64,000 nt of DNA from contig WHUX01000017.1 in assembly GCA_015179025.1 (NCBI GenBank), forward strand, positions 1-64,000, read 5' to 3'. The notes under the pieces were generated by a model. The model ran no database searches. It was not told the DNA's origin and saw nothing but the letters and a program-made list of their open reading frames with translations. Below are positions 53,801-64,000 of the stretch, in pieces. How positions within the stretch are numbered: the stretch's first letter is position 1; every line of letters begins with the position of its first letter. The translations under genes and the position numbers were made by a program. The stretch comes from Terfezia claveryi (Eukaryota > Ascomycota > Pezizomycetes > Pezizales > Pezizaceae).

Positions 53801-55820
53801 GCCAATTTTTCCACCGATGTCAAACTTTGCGGATGGTTTCCCGGGATTTCACACATATTCGTCGGATGGAGGAGGAAACCCCTTTTTGGTTTTTTACTTG
53901 GGTGGAAATTGGGGTTGTTCTGATCTTTCACTCGAGTCGCAAGTAGGGACACCTGCCTCGGATGGTGGAGGGGGTTTTTAGGCAGGGAGGTTGATTTTCC
54001 GGAAGAAGGGGGAGGAGACAACCTTGTATTGTAACTATGTTCCTTCGTCATGAACTAGATTAATACGAGCACTGAGTTAGTTATTGAAAAAAAAAAGAAA
54101 ATTCTGGAGGTTCATCGTAGCCGCCACTGATTGGCGTTAGTTAAATGGGATTTTTATTTTTATTCTTGAAAAGGCATTATCAGATTTCAGATTCCATTCT
54201 CATAACTCTGGTTATTACAATACTAAGAATTTCATTGCAGAAAAAGGTTCCAATGCTTCGCCGTGTTAGAATGTCGCACATGTCGTTCCGCCCATACCTA
54301 ACTATAACCTTAAGACCCACATCGGCTCAACACAAGTATCTATTGCTTCGTCCTTCACTGTGCACTCAGCTTTCCTTCCTCACTCGTATCCTCCTTCATT
54401 GGAATTAAGGCTCTCGCTGCTCACCTATTCTTATACGCCTCGTTGCCATGCAATAGCGGAATGATATTTTCACTAGTTTTATAGTTATTATTGACCATTT
54501 CAGAATGATCCCAAACCCATCACCAGGTCAATTCATGAGCATTTATTATGTACCAGCGCTCCGATCGACTGGCAACTAAGTAGTATGTACTGTACTGTAC
54601 TTTCTTACTCTCCAACATTGCCTGCTGGGTTAGGTATTTTGAAATGAAAACTTCCTACCTCAAGGCCTTGAATTGAGCTCACTTGTTTGACATAGATCGA
54701 CATGGGTGAATATTGTAACATTTGGATACCTACAAAGTTATGTTACCTAGCACTCTGTATGGCATACTTCGGCCCACAAACAGTAATTGCGAATTTTGTG
54801 CTCATCTCGGCGCCCAAATTTCTGCGAATATGAGTTTTTTTTTTTTTTTTTTTTTTTTGGTTCCTTATGCGGTTTGAAATGTCCAAGATATATTCGTATA
54901 GTAAATTCTGGCGCATGCTGTACGCTCGAGCCCTGATCCCCAAATTCAAGCCTGTTTGGAAGGCAGCTTGCACCCCTTCTGGTGAAGTTCCTAAGTTAAG
55001 CTCAGCAGAAATCGAGTCTCTACGGTATCCATAAGAAAATTAGGGCAGCTAGTTTTGGTGCCTTACAGTACCCGTGTTCTTTCTGACTTGAACCCTTCTT
55101 AAAGGGTCGATAGCAACTAGTGAAAATATCGAGCAGGCCCCTTGGTTAGCAATTAAATCATACATGTTCCTAAGGCCATGATGGGCCTAAAGTCATGACG
55201 ACTAACTAAAATCAACTAGGACATTTTATGTGTGTATCACTGGGTAGTTGTAATAAGCACCTTAACCGCAGTCATGGCAGCTTACGGAAGAATCTCGATA
55301 CTTACATGAATATTCCATGTAAGAAAGTATTTGACATAACAGTATATTTGGTGAAGAATGTTCTTGTTATGATTTGTTTTCCTAATACAATTATTACGCT
55401 ACGATGATTTGATACCTATAATTTTAGAGTTGCATAACAACGTGCTAATCACACTGCGGCCCGTGAAAACAACTGTTACATACATATTACCGAACGGCTT
55501 TTTTATCGCGAACGTCGACGTATCAAGGCTGCCAGCTGGGGAACAAACGGAAGGGTAAAAAACACAGATTACTGCCTTTCTCACCTCCAAAGCTGTGTCT
55601 GGTCCCGTTTCGAATTTTTTTTCTACATGAACTAGGCTCGCAGTTACCCTCACATTTGATTTAATAATACTGCTGACCATAATCTTTTATGGAGAGTTTC
55701 TTAGCTACTCTTCCACCGCCTGCACCACCACTACCGGAGCAAGTTGCCTCAAACAAGGAGAAGCAGCAGAACAGTGGGAAGGGAAAGGAGAAGGCACAGC
55801 GATTACCGGAACGATCACTT
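53801..55820. other. No supported gene; one poly(T) run
   Basis: 54836-54858 is a T run followed by GGTTCCTTATGCGG, possibly the very end of another truncated tail on the minus strand. Otherwise no gene, RNA or repeat border was recognised. Confidence 0.4.
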
Positions 55821-55821
55821 G

Positions 55822-56030
55822 AGTACTTTAACTATTCGAGGTTTATTTCGCGTAGCCAGTTATCTTGTTTTTGCCAATTGGCTCTTGAGATTTATTACAT
55901 TGCGGTATATAGGCGCTAGACCTGGCGGATCAACTTGCCTTGTCCTGAATCCACCCGGGTTTCCAGGTGGCTCCTCATGGTCACCTTACAGGAGTAATGA
56001 GTTATAAAAAAAAAAAAGAATCACTGAGAA
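55822..56030 (+). mobile_element. LINE tail insertion, plus strand
   Basis: The body ends with CTGGCGGATCAACTTGCC, the hairpin CCACCCGGGTTTCCAGGTGG, CTCCTCATGGTCACC, AGGAGTAATGAGTTAT and A12 (to about 56019). Flanks GATCACTTGAG on the left and GAATCACTGAG on the right may be a decayed target duplication. Confidence 0.75.
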
Positions 56031-56405
56031 TACCAGTATCATCACCTATACCCCGCCCCCCGTCAGCGTCATGCACGCCGCCCCTCTCCTCTAGAAACCA
56101 GGAATGGTGAGAAAGAGGATTAAGGATAATAAAGGCAGCGAGATGGAATCCGGTGATTATTGGCGAGGAGTCGACTACTGGTAGGGAAAAAGACATCCTC
56201 CCTCGTCATCTACGTGTGTCACAAATATGTATATGGAAAGGTACTTTGCAACCACCGAAGGAATATTGCCTCTGCAGAATTTTACGAATTAACTTAGGTC
56301 TCAATTATGATGATATAAGGAGTCGGTTCAAAATCGCTAGGTGTGCATAGACTAAGAGGTATACAACTCACATCTAATTACGAGATGCCCTCACTCTTGT
56401 CCTGC

Positions 56406-59400
56406 TCACGCACAGAATACATCCACCTCCACGTAATCAACGAAATTGATCCAGCCCGGATATAACGCCATCCCATAAATTTCCAACGTATCGCCTGCGT
56501 GAAACATTTCAAGCCACTGCTTAACCCCGGGGCTTGGATCATTAAAGTCCAGGATCACTGTGTGCTTTCGAAATGTGCTCGACGCATGTACATTGCGCTG
56601 CAACAAGCGTGGAGGGATATCTGTCTCAAGCCTTCTTGGGGTAAGGATGCATGCCTCAAACCATGTAAAGGATGAACTGTAACCGCCGTGCAAATGGCCC
56701 TGATCACTCCATCCTATCCATTGATAGCACTACCATTAGCCATCTATTCAAACCCAGGGGAGCTCAATCCGAGGGAGATAACATTTATTACCTTGGTCGT
56801 GGGATCGGAACCTGAACACAAGACGGCGTAATGGCCGCTTAATCAGAATGGATAAGTATGGCTTTCTTTCATCATCCTGGGTTATGGTAACTAGCTTATG
56901 CCTGGCGATTGTTACCTTTGTCCACAAGGCCGCATGATCCATTATTCTCTGAACACGAGCTTGGGGAAGCTGCATTCGTTTTGACAAGCTGAGGCGGAGT
57001 TGTAATAGATCGATAAGGCAGACGTCCCACTCCTTGAATGTTCTTCTTTCTCGGGAAGCAAGTGATGCTCGTAATTTTGGGTACCATGGCATGGCTTCGG
57101 CCCACGTGACATCCTCCAGAGTCAGAGTGGAAGCTTCATTCTCACCAAGTGGAGAAAGATCATCTGCATGAGACATAAGATAGTCAAGCATAGGAAGACA
57201 ACGTAGTGAGAGCGCAATGTGAAGAGGTGTTTCATTGACATTGTTGTACGCAAAGATATCAGCATGATACGGGGCTTCAACCAGCATTCTGATCTGTGGC
57301 AAACACCTCGTTCCACCAGTCACAGCATAATGAAGCGGGGTTGATCCTAGCCCACAAGTGAGAGCTGGATCAATTCCCCGCTGGAGAAGCAGCGCCAAAA
57401 TCCCCAAAGAGCCCTGAGCAGCCTCATGAATGGAATGTGCTCGATTAACTCCCCGGGCACTCATATCCGCTCCGCCATCAAGGAGCATGTTGAAGATCTG
57501 ATCATCCCCAAGCAAAGCGGCTGTATTCAGTGGGGACCTCATGTTAGGAATGTATGCATTGAAATTCACGTCAGCTCCGAGTGACATAAAGAGCTTTACC
57601 ATCGTCAAGTTACTATCTCTCGTAGCCATTGCCAAAGGTGTGCCGCGAGTTGGGATCTCTTCCTCCAAGAGTTCAGGTCGCTTTTCCAAGATCTTGCGTG
57701 CTGGCCATTGCATGGAGTCGGCAATCGTGTAGTATAACGGTGTAAATCGTTGTATAACATTCCAATGATCCCGTTGAAAAATGTACCAGTTGCGTACCCA
57801 GAGGTAATGCCTGATCTGCTGATAACTTCGAAACTGAGGTAGCCGATCATAAAACAAGGTCCACATTTGCTCAAATACTCCTTCATCCTCCTTGGCATTA
57901 ACGAATGTGGGATAGGCTTCTGCACAATATTGATACAGAGGGTAATCAGACATCCTTGAGTCGAGCTCATCGAAGGTTTCGCAAGGACCGTCAGAAAAAT
58001 CATCAAGAAGTAAATATGTTAATGTCAGCTTTGCTAGCGTCGAGTTTGCTGTTCCATACTCGAGAGCATAACAAGATAGCCGAGGGTTACTTCTCAAACC
58101 ATCCCAATATAGAAAATCCTGCGTGTTTACACGTTAGCATTCGTCTAAACTTGATCTGCCTGGACGATCCTAAGCGTTTTCAAATGGCCCACCTTCACAG
58201 TAGCATGAGTCAGGTTAACAATGTCTAGGTCTTCATCATATTCCACCAAACTTCCACATATCCTAACAAGATGTAGCGCATCATTAACCGTTGCCTCATG
58301 GTCCAAACTCCTTTGCCCTTCAAAAATGGCAAGAGCCTCTACAAGCTCATCCATTGTCATACGACGTATAGAGGTTGCAAGCCAAAGAAGAGTTTTGTAG
58401 GCCAGTTCTGTGCATTCAGCATCAATACCCAAAAGGATTCTCTCATATGCACGAAATAAGTCTGGGGGGAGGTTTTTCAAGGCCCTTCTCAGTGTACTGT
58501 TGCTTTTGTGCTTGGCAAGAGTATCAAGTTGACATTGCAGCCACCGAAACCTCATATAGCTAGTTAGTATCTTTGGAATTATTACTGAGAGGGGGTCTGT
58601 ACATACATGTTCCTTTCCGAGTCTTTGAACAATGTTTCCTCCAGCTCCGCTTTCATGGCGCTGTTTTTTGGGTGATGCAGATGACTCCATTTTGGCGTTT
58701 TCAACTCTTCCGCCAGATGATGCTGCATGTCTTTCAGCAGCTCACTGCTCTCGTCCGCTAAAGATATTGTATGAAATAAGGTGCCAAATTTTTCAATGAT
58801 ATCCTGTTCATGGCGGCCGGTGACCAACATATGAATCCGTTTATCTGGAATTATGGCGCAAAGGTACTCTAGGAGATCTACCCGGTTGGTACATTCGTCA
58901 AGGGCATCGATAACGATAAAGGCTTCCCCAGAGCCCAGTCCCAGACACCTTTCCGTGAGTTCTACTAGCGCTTGGATGCTGGCTGGGGGACCTTGCCCAA
59001 GGCGCAACATGGAAAACAGGTCCGGGAATTGCTCATCGCAGTCGGCATTCCACTCACCTAGCAGCTGTACAAGCAGAGTGCGGATAATATTCAGAGGCAC
59101 ACTCGCAGCATTTTCGGTGAAATCACAATAGCAATAAGCAAGCGCATACTGCCCATTTGGCAAATTCTTTATGAGCCTGTCAATAATGTTTGAAGTGAGG
59201 AAGGTCTTCCCGCTCCCTGGGATACCATTTATCCACAACGCATTGGCTTGGCCTTTCTCCCAACTCTCGTATGCGTATTGCTCAAATAGCCAATCCCCGG
59301 TTCCTTTTTGACGTCGGCTGCTAGTCTGGGATTGCTTGATGTTGTAAGGTAGCGGTGACAACCACTCTATAAGCTGCCGCCGCTTCTCCTCTATGATCAT

Positions 59401-60012
59401 TACATAAATAAGCGAGGTTTCAGATTGCAATGATTAAGGTTAATAGTACCGTGCTCGGTTCTTTGCTGAACCTCTTCGACTCTCTTCACATTTGACTCAA
59501 TCTTTGTGACTCCAACCCTACATAACACGGCTATGTCAGATGGGATTGAGCAAACCGATCCTACACCCGTTGATCACTTACAATGTCTGTTGTTGCAAGT
59601 GCAGACTAATGGTAGTCTTATGCACCTCCAATATTTCAATCCACCCCAAGATTCTCTTCTCTCGAAATGGCCATTTGATCTTCTGCCTAATGCTAAGGGA
59701 CGTGACCGCATTCTGCTTCGGCTTTAATTTGAACTGGGTTATTTTTTCCAGCATTTGTTGCAACGTATTCTCACACTCCGTCAAGCTCGCCATCACCGCT
59801 GGATTCAACGTCACACCATGTATCGTGAGGTCAGATATCTCCTTCAAAACCTCCAAAACAGCGGTGAGCTCTTGCTTCAATCGGTCCACTGACTCCCCGG
59901 CCCCTTTCACAGCTGACACGTAATCGGAGAACATAGTTGCTACCTGGCCAGTAAGCTGGATAATGCTCCCAACACTGGCAGCGAGACCAATAGCACTAAT
60001 TGGGTCTACCAT
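56406..60012 (-). CDS. NLR-like protein: N-terminal domain, NACHT, ankyrin repeats, C-terminal domain (six exons, 1091 aa)
   Basis: Likely a STAND-type signal-transducing NTPase of the fungal NLR group, which act in non-self recognition and programmed death; the role here is inferred. Exons: 60012-59582, 59517-59450, 59390-58607, 58550-58193, 58118-56792, 56713-56406; introns of 64, 59, 56, 74 and 78 nt keep one frame. Donors are GTAAGT, GTACTA, GTATGT, GTGGGC, GTAATA. Start chosen at MVDPISAIGLAAS; an in-frame ATG lies 11 codons upstream at 60045. Residues 1-140 form a hydrophobic then helical N-terminal domain of the Helo-like type. Walker A is GIPGSGKT (about 59226-59203) and Walker B FIVIDALDE (about 58922-58897). 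About five ankyrin repeats follow (TPLAMATRDSN; SPLNTAALLGDD; TPLHYAVTGG; TPLHIALSL). The C-terminus joins SHDQ to GWSDQ over the last intron and contains SSFTWFEA. No disabling change was seen. Confidence 0.87.
56714..56791 (-). other. Intron 5 of the NLR-like gene
   Basis: Donor GTAATA, branch-like CTAAT, acceptor GGATAG; 78 nt. Splicing joins FRFRSHDQ to GWSDQGHLHGG and removes an apparent stop at 56748, adding about 100 residues that would otherwise look like a separate small gene. Confidence 0.8.
59518..59581 (-). other. Intron 1 of the NLR-like gene
   Basis: Donor GTAAGTG, branch-like CTGAC about 17 nt before the acceptor TAG; 64 nt. Without it exon 1 would end in TAA directly after QQQTL. 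Removal continues into VGVTKIESNVKRVEEVQQRT, the usual linker before NACHT. Confidence 0.75.
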
Positions 60013-60045
60013 GTTAGAGGAGGAAAATCGGCTCTGGAAATCCAA

Positions 60046-60624
60046 TAGTAGGTGTGTATATTTTGGGTTTAGAGAGGGGCGATATTCGTCCTATCCACAT
60101 ATAGCCTGCTGAAATTTGTAGTGAGTTGGCGAATTCAGGAGCAGAAGTTGATATGCCTGCCTTCAAAGACACTCACTTAACGATAGATAAATACGGGCCA
60201 TTATGGGCTTTAGGGAAAAAAAAGACGTTTGTTTTTAGGTTATCCTGCGGTGTGCGTATTAGCAGTAGATTTGTGATTGGAGGACAGTTGGCGCACTTCA
60301 GCGATGTGCAGATTAATTTGAAAAAGCCTTGCCAATTCGTAGAAACCAGCATGGTTAAATATTCATATCTGAACTGCTTCCTAAAATCCAGCCCCATTGC
60401 ATACCATGGTGCGGAACAAATATCTCTTTTCAGCACATGCATATGAAAATGCGAATCATAGAGCTCCACAAGTGCCGTGGGTCGTTTTCTAGGAAAGTCA
60501 ATAGATATGTTGTGTTTATAAATAGGGACGATGTGCCTAATGATTTGAATGTGGTTATTGACAGCACGGGAGCCCCCTTCACTCCCCATCGCGAGCACAT
60601 TTCATAGTGCATCATGTATTTAGC
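60046..60624 (-). other. Upstream region of the NLR-like gene; unproven open frame
   Basis: A 141-codon frame on the minus strand (60598-60173) is protein-like in composition (SRAVNNHIQIIRHIVPIYKH, ALVELYDSHFH) but I do not recognise it and no exon partner was found. The NLR promoter should lie in about 60046-60172; no TATA box is obvious. The frame may be chance. Confidence 0.25.
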
Positions 60625-60770
60625 GGACCTGGCGGATTAACTTGCCTTGCCCTGAATTCACCCAGGTTTCCGTGGCTCATCATGGTCCCCCCCACCCCCA
60701 ACTGGGACCGCATATGAGAACTGAATATTCAGAGAAAAAAGAAAAAAATCCGAGAAAAAAGAAAAAAATG
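60625..60770 (+). mobile_element. LINE tail insertion, plus strand
   Basis: GCGGACCTGGCGGATTAACT, a damaged first hairpin (CACCCAGGTTTCCGTGG), GGTCCCCCCCACCCCCAACT then GGGACCGCATATGAGAACTG and two AGAAAAAAGAAAAAAA blocks. Confidence 0.7.
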
Positions 60771-61290
60771 TTGTGGCCCTATTTAAAATGGGAAGGCTAA
60801 TTGCTAGGTTCCCGATAGAAGGCCGTTAGCACGATACCGATCCATGATCGACTGCAGATTCACTTGGTCGACTGGGTTAATCTGCACGCTATACGGAGAT
60901 GCACCACTGAATTAGTACAAAGTCAACCCTACTGGACAGAGTGCAAAGGTAGGTTTTCTCACTGTCCCAATAGATTTCTCCCTTGCTGTAACGGACAGAG
61001 CTAATGCGGCAAATCTTGTTTCAAAGATTTGACACTGTACCGGTACTTAAGTACATCAGATAGCGTTCATCGCATTCCCTATATTTTCACTATGAACACT
61101 CGGAGAAGATATCTAAGTTCATGTGATTACCCACTTGGTCCGAAAATGCTTGCCAAAGTCACTAAGTTTCTCTTTGATCGAGTCGCTTTCGACAAATCTC
61201 AGACACTATTGTTTTCCTGCAGCTCTCAACAAAATTAGTACTGGTATTGCCGGTGTTGATGCTGAGGTTCCCTGCACACTCCATGACATA
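60771..61290. other. No supported gene
   Basis: Nothing recognised; short frames near 61029-61290 lack motifs. Confidence 0.4.
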
Positions 61291-61400
61291 CAGTCAACTC
61301 TTGCTATAACGGACCACGCTATAGCGGATCCCTTGCTATACCAGCTCCCAGGAATTCGTACCAACAAAATCCCTTGCTATACCGGACGGCCATACAATAC
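61291..61400 (+). mobile_element. Single-ended remnant of a TA-flanked pogo-like element
   Basis: After TA (61289-61290) comes CAGTCAACTCTTGCTATAAC followed by three more GCTATA(N)CGGA sub-repeats up to 61389. The terminal sequence matches the degenerate end at 589 on the minus strand. No second end or transposase was found nearby. Confidence 0.5.
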
Positions 61401-61839
61401 CGTGGACAGAATAGCTGCAGGGTTCTTATCCCTGTCCCCATACATTTCTCCCTCGCCGGACCAGGCTTGTCTGGTTACTGAATAATCTACCCTGTTTCTA
61501 CTCTGTTAGGCTTAATGTGACTCAAAATACCCTGCTTGGAGAGTTCTCAGAACCTACGTGACTTGTCAGCCCCCTGTCTGGGCTAGCGCCAGACAGAAAG
61601 CTCTATATTTCTGCCGAAACCTGCAGACCTGTGACGTTGACCCAACCTGTCGGAAACGTGGAAGGTAGGTATAAGGAGACAGAGCGACATGTAGCCTTGC
61701 CTGTATACCCAGAGAGAATTTAGGCAGAAGGTGGGGGACGTGGGAGATAGGGATGATGTGAAGAAGTGAAGGTATAAGTACCTACTAAATAGTTACCTAG
61801 ACTATCTGGCACGCCTACATACGCATTATTTATTTATTT
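61401..61839. other. No clear gene; possible LINE zinc-finger trace
   Basis: 61610-61730 (plus) contains CRPVTLTQPVGNV and KETERHVALPVYPER in changing frames, faintly like the RNase H-distal zinc-finger segment of the LINEs (DPTCRKCGEQAETGRH, LACRYGEG). Too decayed to call. Confidence 0.3.
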
Positions 61840-62640
61840 ACCAGACGAAATCTTTCACATAACAACACGGCACTGTTACCACCACTGTACCCTGTATTTA
61901 CCAATATACTTTGGTTCCCAGTAATAGGAACTTGCGAAATCCTCTGCCTGATAATGATGGGAGCTTTGTTAGGGAGCTTTAGCTTGCTAGTATATCTACC
62001 AAAAGCAAATCAAACAAATATCGTCAGTCCGGGTTAAGTACTGCAAATGCTTCCCTCTTGTGACCCAAGGTGCGCTCCTTCTTGGATTTGGGTTTAGGGC
62101 GTGACTTGACACCTTCGATGTCGGGCTGCTCAGACTCAGGCTCAGAAACATCATAGTCTATTTTTGGAAGAGCAGAAAACTGTTTCTCATCATTGCCATC
62201 CATCGGAGTTACCATGAGTGAGGATACTGTGTCTGAAGGACACTGGATATTGAGGAGGAGGATTCCTTACGACAGAGGCCGCACGAATTCTTCTACCTGC
62301 AACGCAGAGGAACGCCTTGGTCTCGGCAATCCTGTTGCCTAGACTCACTAACTGATGATGACTACTTGTTCGAAACGAACAGCCGTAGCTTTGATTTCGG
62401 CAGTTGTAAAACTTGGGAGCTGCGACGGGAGTAGAAGACTTAGGATAGAGAGTCGCTCATGGAGTGAAGTTTTACGGATGGGAGCATTAGTGACTTCGCG
62501 CAGAAAGTTTCCCCACGAGAGCTACGATATGGGATTGCTCTTCCAGCCTAGATTTGCTTTTGAGCGTGCGTGTTTAAGGACAGATAGGATAAAAATAATA
62601 TCCTTTAAAGGAGAAAGTAAAAGACTCCACCATTGCCAGT
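61840..62640 (-). pseudogene. Repeat-protein family, 3' part copy
   Basis: The minus strand aligns with the C-terminal third of the 41822-43939 gene and its 3' flank: ACCACTGTACCCTGTATTTACC is shared, the acidic stretch reads YDVSEPESEQPDIEGVKSRP, and the helical EIQA module lies near 62390. Stops and frame changes are present. The 5' two thirds are missing; the DNA upstream of 62640 is unrelated and AT-rich. Confidence 0.75.
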
Positions 62641-63834
62641 TTGTGATCTAAATAAAGTAAACAAATTTAGTTTATTTCCTAATTTCACCATTATTTCTTG
62701 ATCAACCTTGAGAAGAACACCAGTGTCATCTAGTAGAGTTTTTCATTTCTTTGTTTATTCGTTTCAAGAAATTTTTTTCATGTCATAAAATATGATATGT
62801 TTATTTTGCTTGCTATTTTTTATATACTACAATTTCTCATTCAGGAAGAGAAGAAAGATTTTGATAATTATTTTCTTTGGCTGTTCAGCAATTGGACAAA
62901 AAAAGGCCTCCTCATATTCCCTATTCAAAACCTCGCTTCCTTTTAAGCCCTCCTCGAAGAAAAAATCTTTCCGTGAGTTTTTTTTCATTCTTGCACAGCA
63001 TAAAATAGGGGACTTTCTGATAATTTTTTATTATAACTTTCACAGCTTTTATTGGAAATAAAATTCATATTTTGCTATTTATTATAAATTTTAAAGATAT
63101 ATATAAAGAAAGCAAAATCGTATTATTTTTGTCATTTAGATAAATACCAATATTCAGACAACTTAAAGAATACCTACTGGTGGTGGTTAATTGTTATTTC
63201 TATTAATTAAGTTAATGTCAATTACGAAGCACCTTTGGTATCTTGCTCTCACCTCTCATTGGCCACAGTGCAGCTTAATAGAACTCTTAATTGGTAAAGG
63301 GACTCAAGAGTCCCTTAATGAGATATTTGAAAATAAATTAGCACTTTAGTCAACATCACAACACAATCTCAAACAACATAACCTCACGACACAACATTAT
63401 GATATCACAACATTGTCCAATATTGTAGCATCAACTACCAATAACATCTGAAAAGCCAAAGCCTACTTGAATTCGAAATTGGATGAAGCAAGAAGTAGAG
63501 CAAGATGGAAGAAAACCAGTGGAGTCTACGTGGTTCCAGCACTCCCTCGAGCAGCCAAATACCGGCGCACCAATATCTTTCTATAAACACCCAACTCCTC
63601 ATCCAACAGCTCTAATATTATGTGATCTCCCAGAAGCTCTTTCAGCACCTGTATGAGATGCTCTATGATCCCCAAAATATGGTTCTGCAATACTCTCTAC
63701 TGAGTGAATTGTGGCATATTTTGATGGCTGAGGTGATTTCGATATTACTATGCAGGCTTAACTGAAGATTTAATTTAGACCTGTACATAGTCAATTGATT
63801 TCTGAAAATTTACTTTGCCAAGGCACTTCGTAAT
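62641..63834. other. No supported gene; AT-rich then CA-rich DNA
   Basis: 62650-63230 is very AT-rich (many ATTT/AAAT blocks), unlike the neighbours on the left. 63340-63560 is rich in ACAACA. No motif, RNA gene or repeat border was recognised. Confidence 0.4.
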
Positions 63835-64000
63835 TGTTACAGCTCAGGTAAGAGGCCTACCCACAACTGGGAATATCCCAATACCTAATTATGGCTGCTA
63901 ACTGTTATGGCCTGATCAACCATACAGCTGCGGGTAATGTGTCCGGGATGGACGGGTATTGGAGTAAGGAAGTGTATGACCTTTGGATGCGTCCTCATAC
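63835..64000 (+). repeat. Gypsy LTR, same family as 10776-17370, cut by the window end
   Basis: From TGTTACAGCTCAGGTAAGAG the sequence follows the two LTRs of the element at 10776-17370. It keeps G or C at many places where those have A or T, for example GTGTCCGGGATGGACGGGTA against GTGTCTGGAATGGACAAGTA in the 3' LTR. Whether a full element follows cannot be seen. Confidence 0.93.

Overview
The window looks like a repeat-dense stretch of a filamentous ascomycete chromosome. The evidence is short spliceosomal introns (56-78 nt, GTAAGT/GTATGT-type donors, CTAAC-like branch sites), a NACHT-ankyrin NLR-like gene of the fungal type, Fot1/pogo-like transposons, a Ty3/gypsy chromovirus carrying transition-biased damage that resembles RIP (repeat-induced point mutation), and Tad/I-like LINEs. 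The many NLR-like genes and transposon load known from Pezizales would fit, but the species cannot be fixed from sequence alone. Most long open frames here are relics or chance; only one gene (an NLR) is clearly intact, and one repeat-protein gene is probably intact.

Layout. 1-8.9 kb: mostly gene-poor DNA with transposon ends, a possible cysteine-rich hypothetical gene (4.9-6.1 kb) and a foldback element. 8.9-17.5 kb: a minus-strand pogo-like transposase relic split by a complete 6.6-kb gypsy chromovirus (two 625-bp LTRs, 5-bp target duplication ATTTC), whose reading frames are broken by many Trp-to-stop changes. 17.5-25 kb: gene-poor DNA, solo LTRs nested in one another, and a LINE inserted into an older LINE. 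25.3-27.8 kb: a better preserved pogo-like transposase. 28.5-33 kb: a TA-flanked terminal-inverted-repeat element, three tRNA-like sequences, and a solo LTR carrying another TA-flanked element. 33.5-41.4 kb: foldback elements, a solo LTR, a pogo fragment, a 1.8-kb element with about 525-bp inverted arms, another TA-flanked element, and endonuclease/RNase H relics of a LINE.

41.8-52.3 kb plus 61.8-62.6 kb: a family of closely related loci encoding an unrecognised protein made of short 'SEIKLEEQ-like' repeats. The best copy (41.8-43.9 kb) is open apart from one TAG that sits at the end of a 60-nt intron-like segment; the others are wrecked by LINE insertions with clear target-site duplications. 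56.4-60.0 kb: a six-exon NLR-like gene on the minus strand (N-terminal domain, NACHT, ankyrin repeats, C-terminal domain; 1091 aa as modelled). 62.6-64 kb: AT-rich DNA and the start of another gypsy LTR of the same family as at 10.8 kb.

Recurring signals. A LINE 3' tail with two potential hairpins and a poly(A) run is found at more than a dozen places, usually as 5'-truncated insertions. A TAGTCTGGTTGGCACAA motif recurs at least six times. Several elements start CAGT and are flanked by TA. The relative order of many insertions can be read directly from nesting and from empty sites preserved in sister copies.
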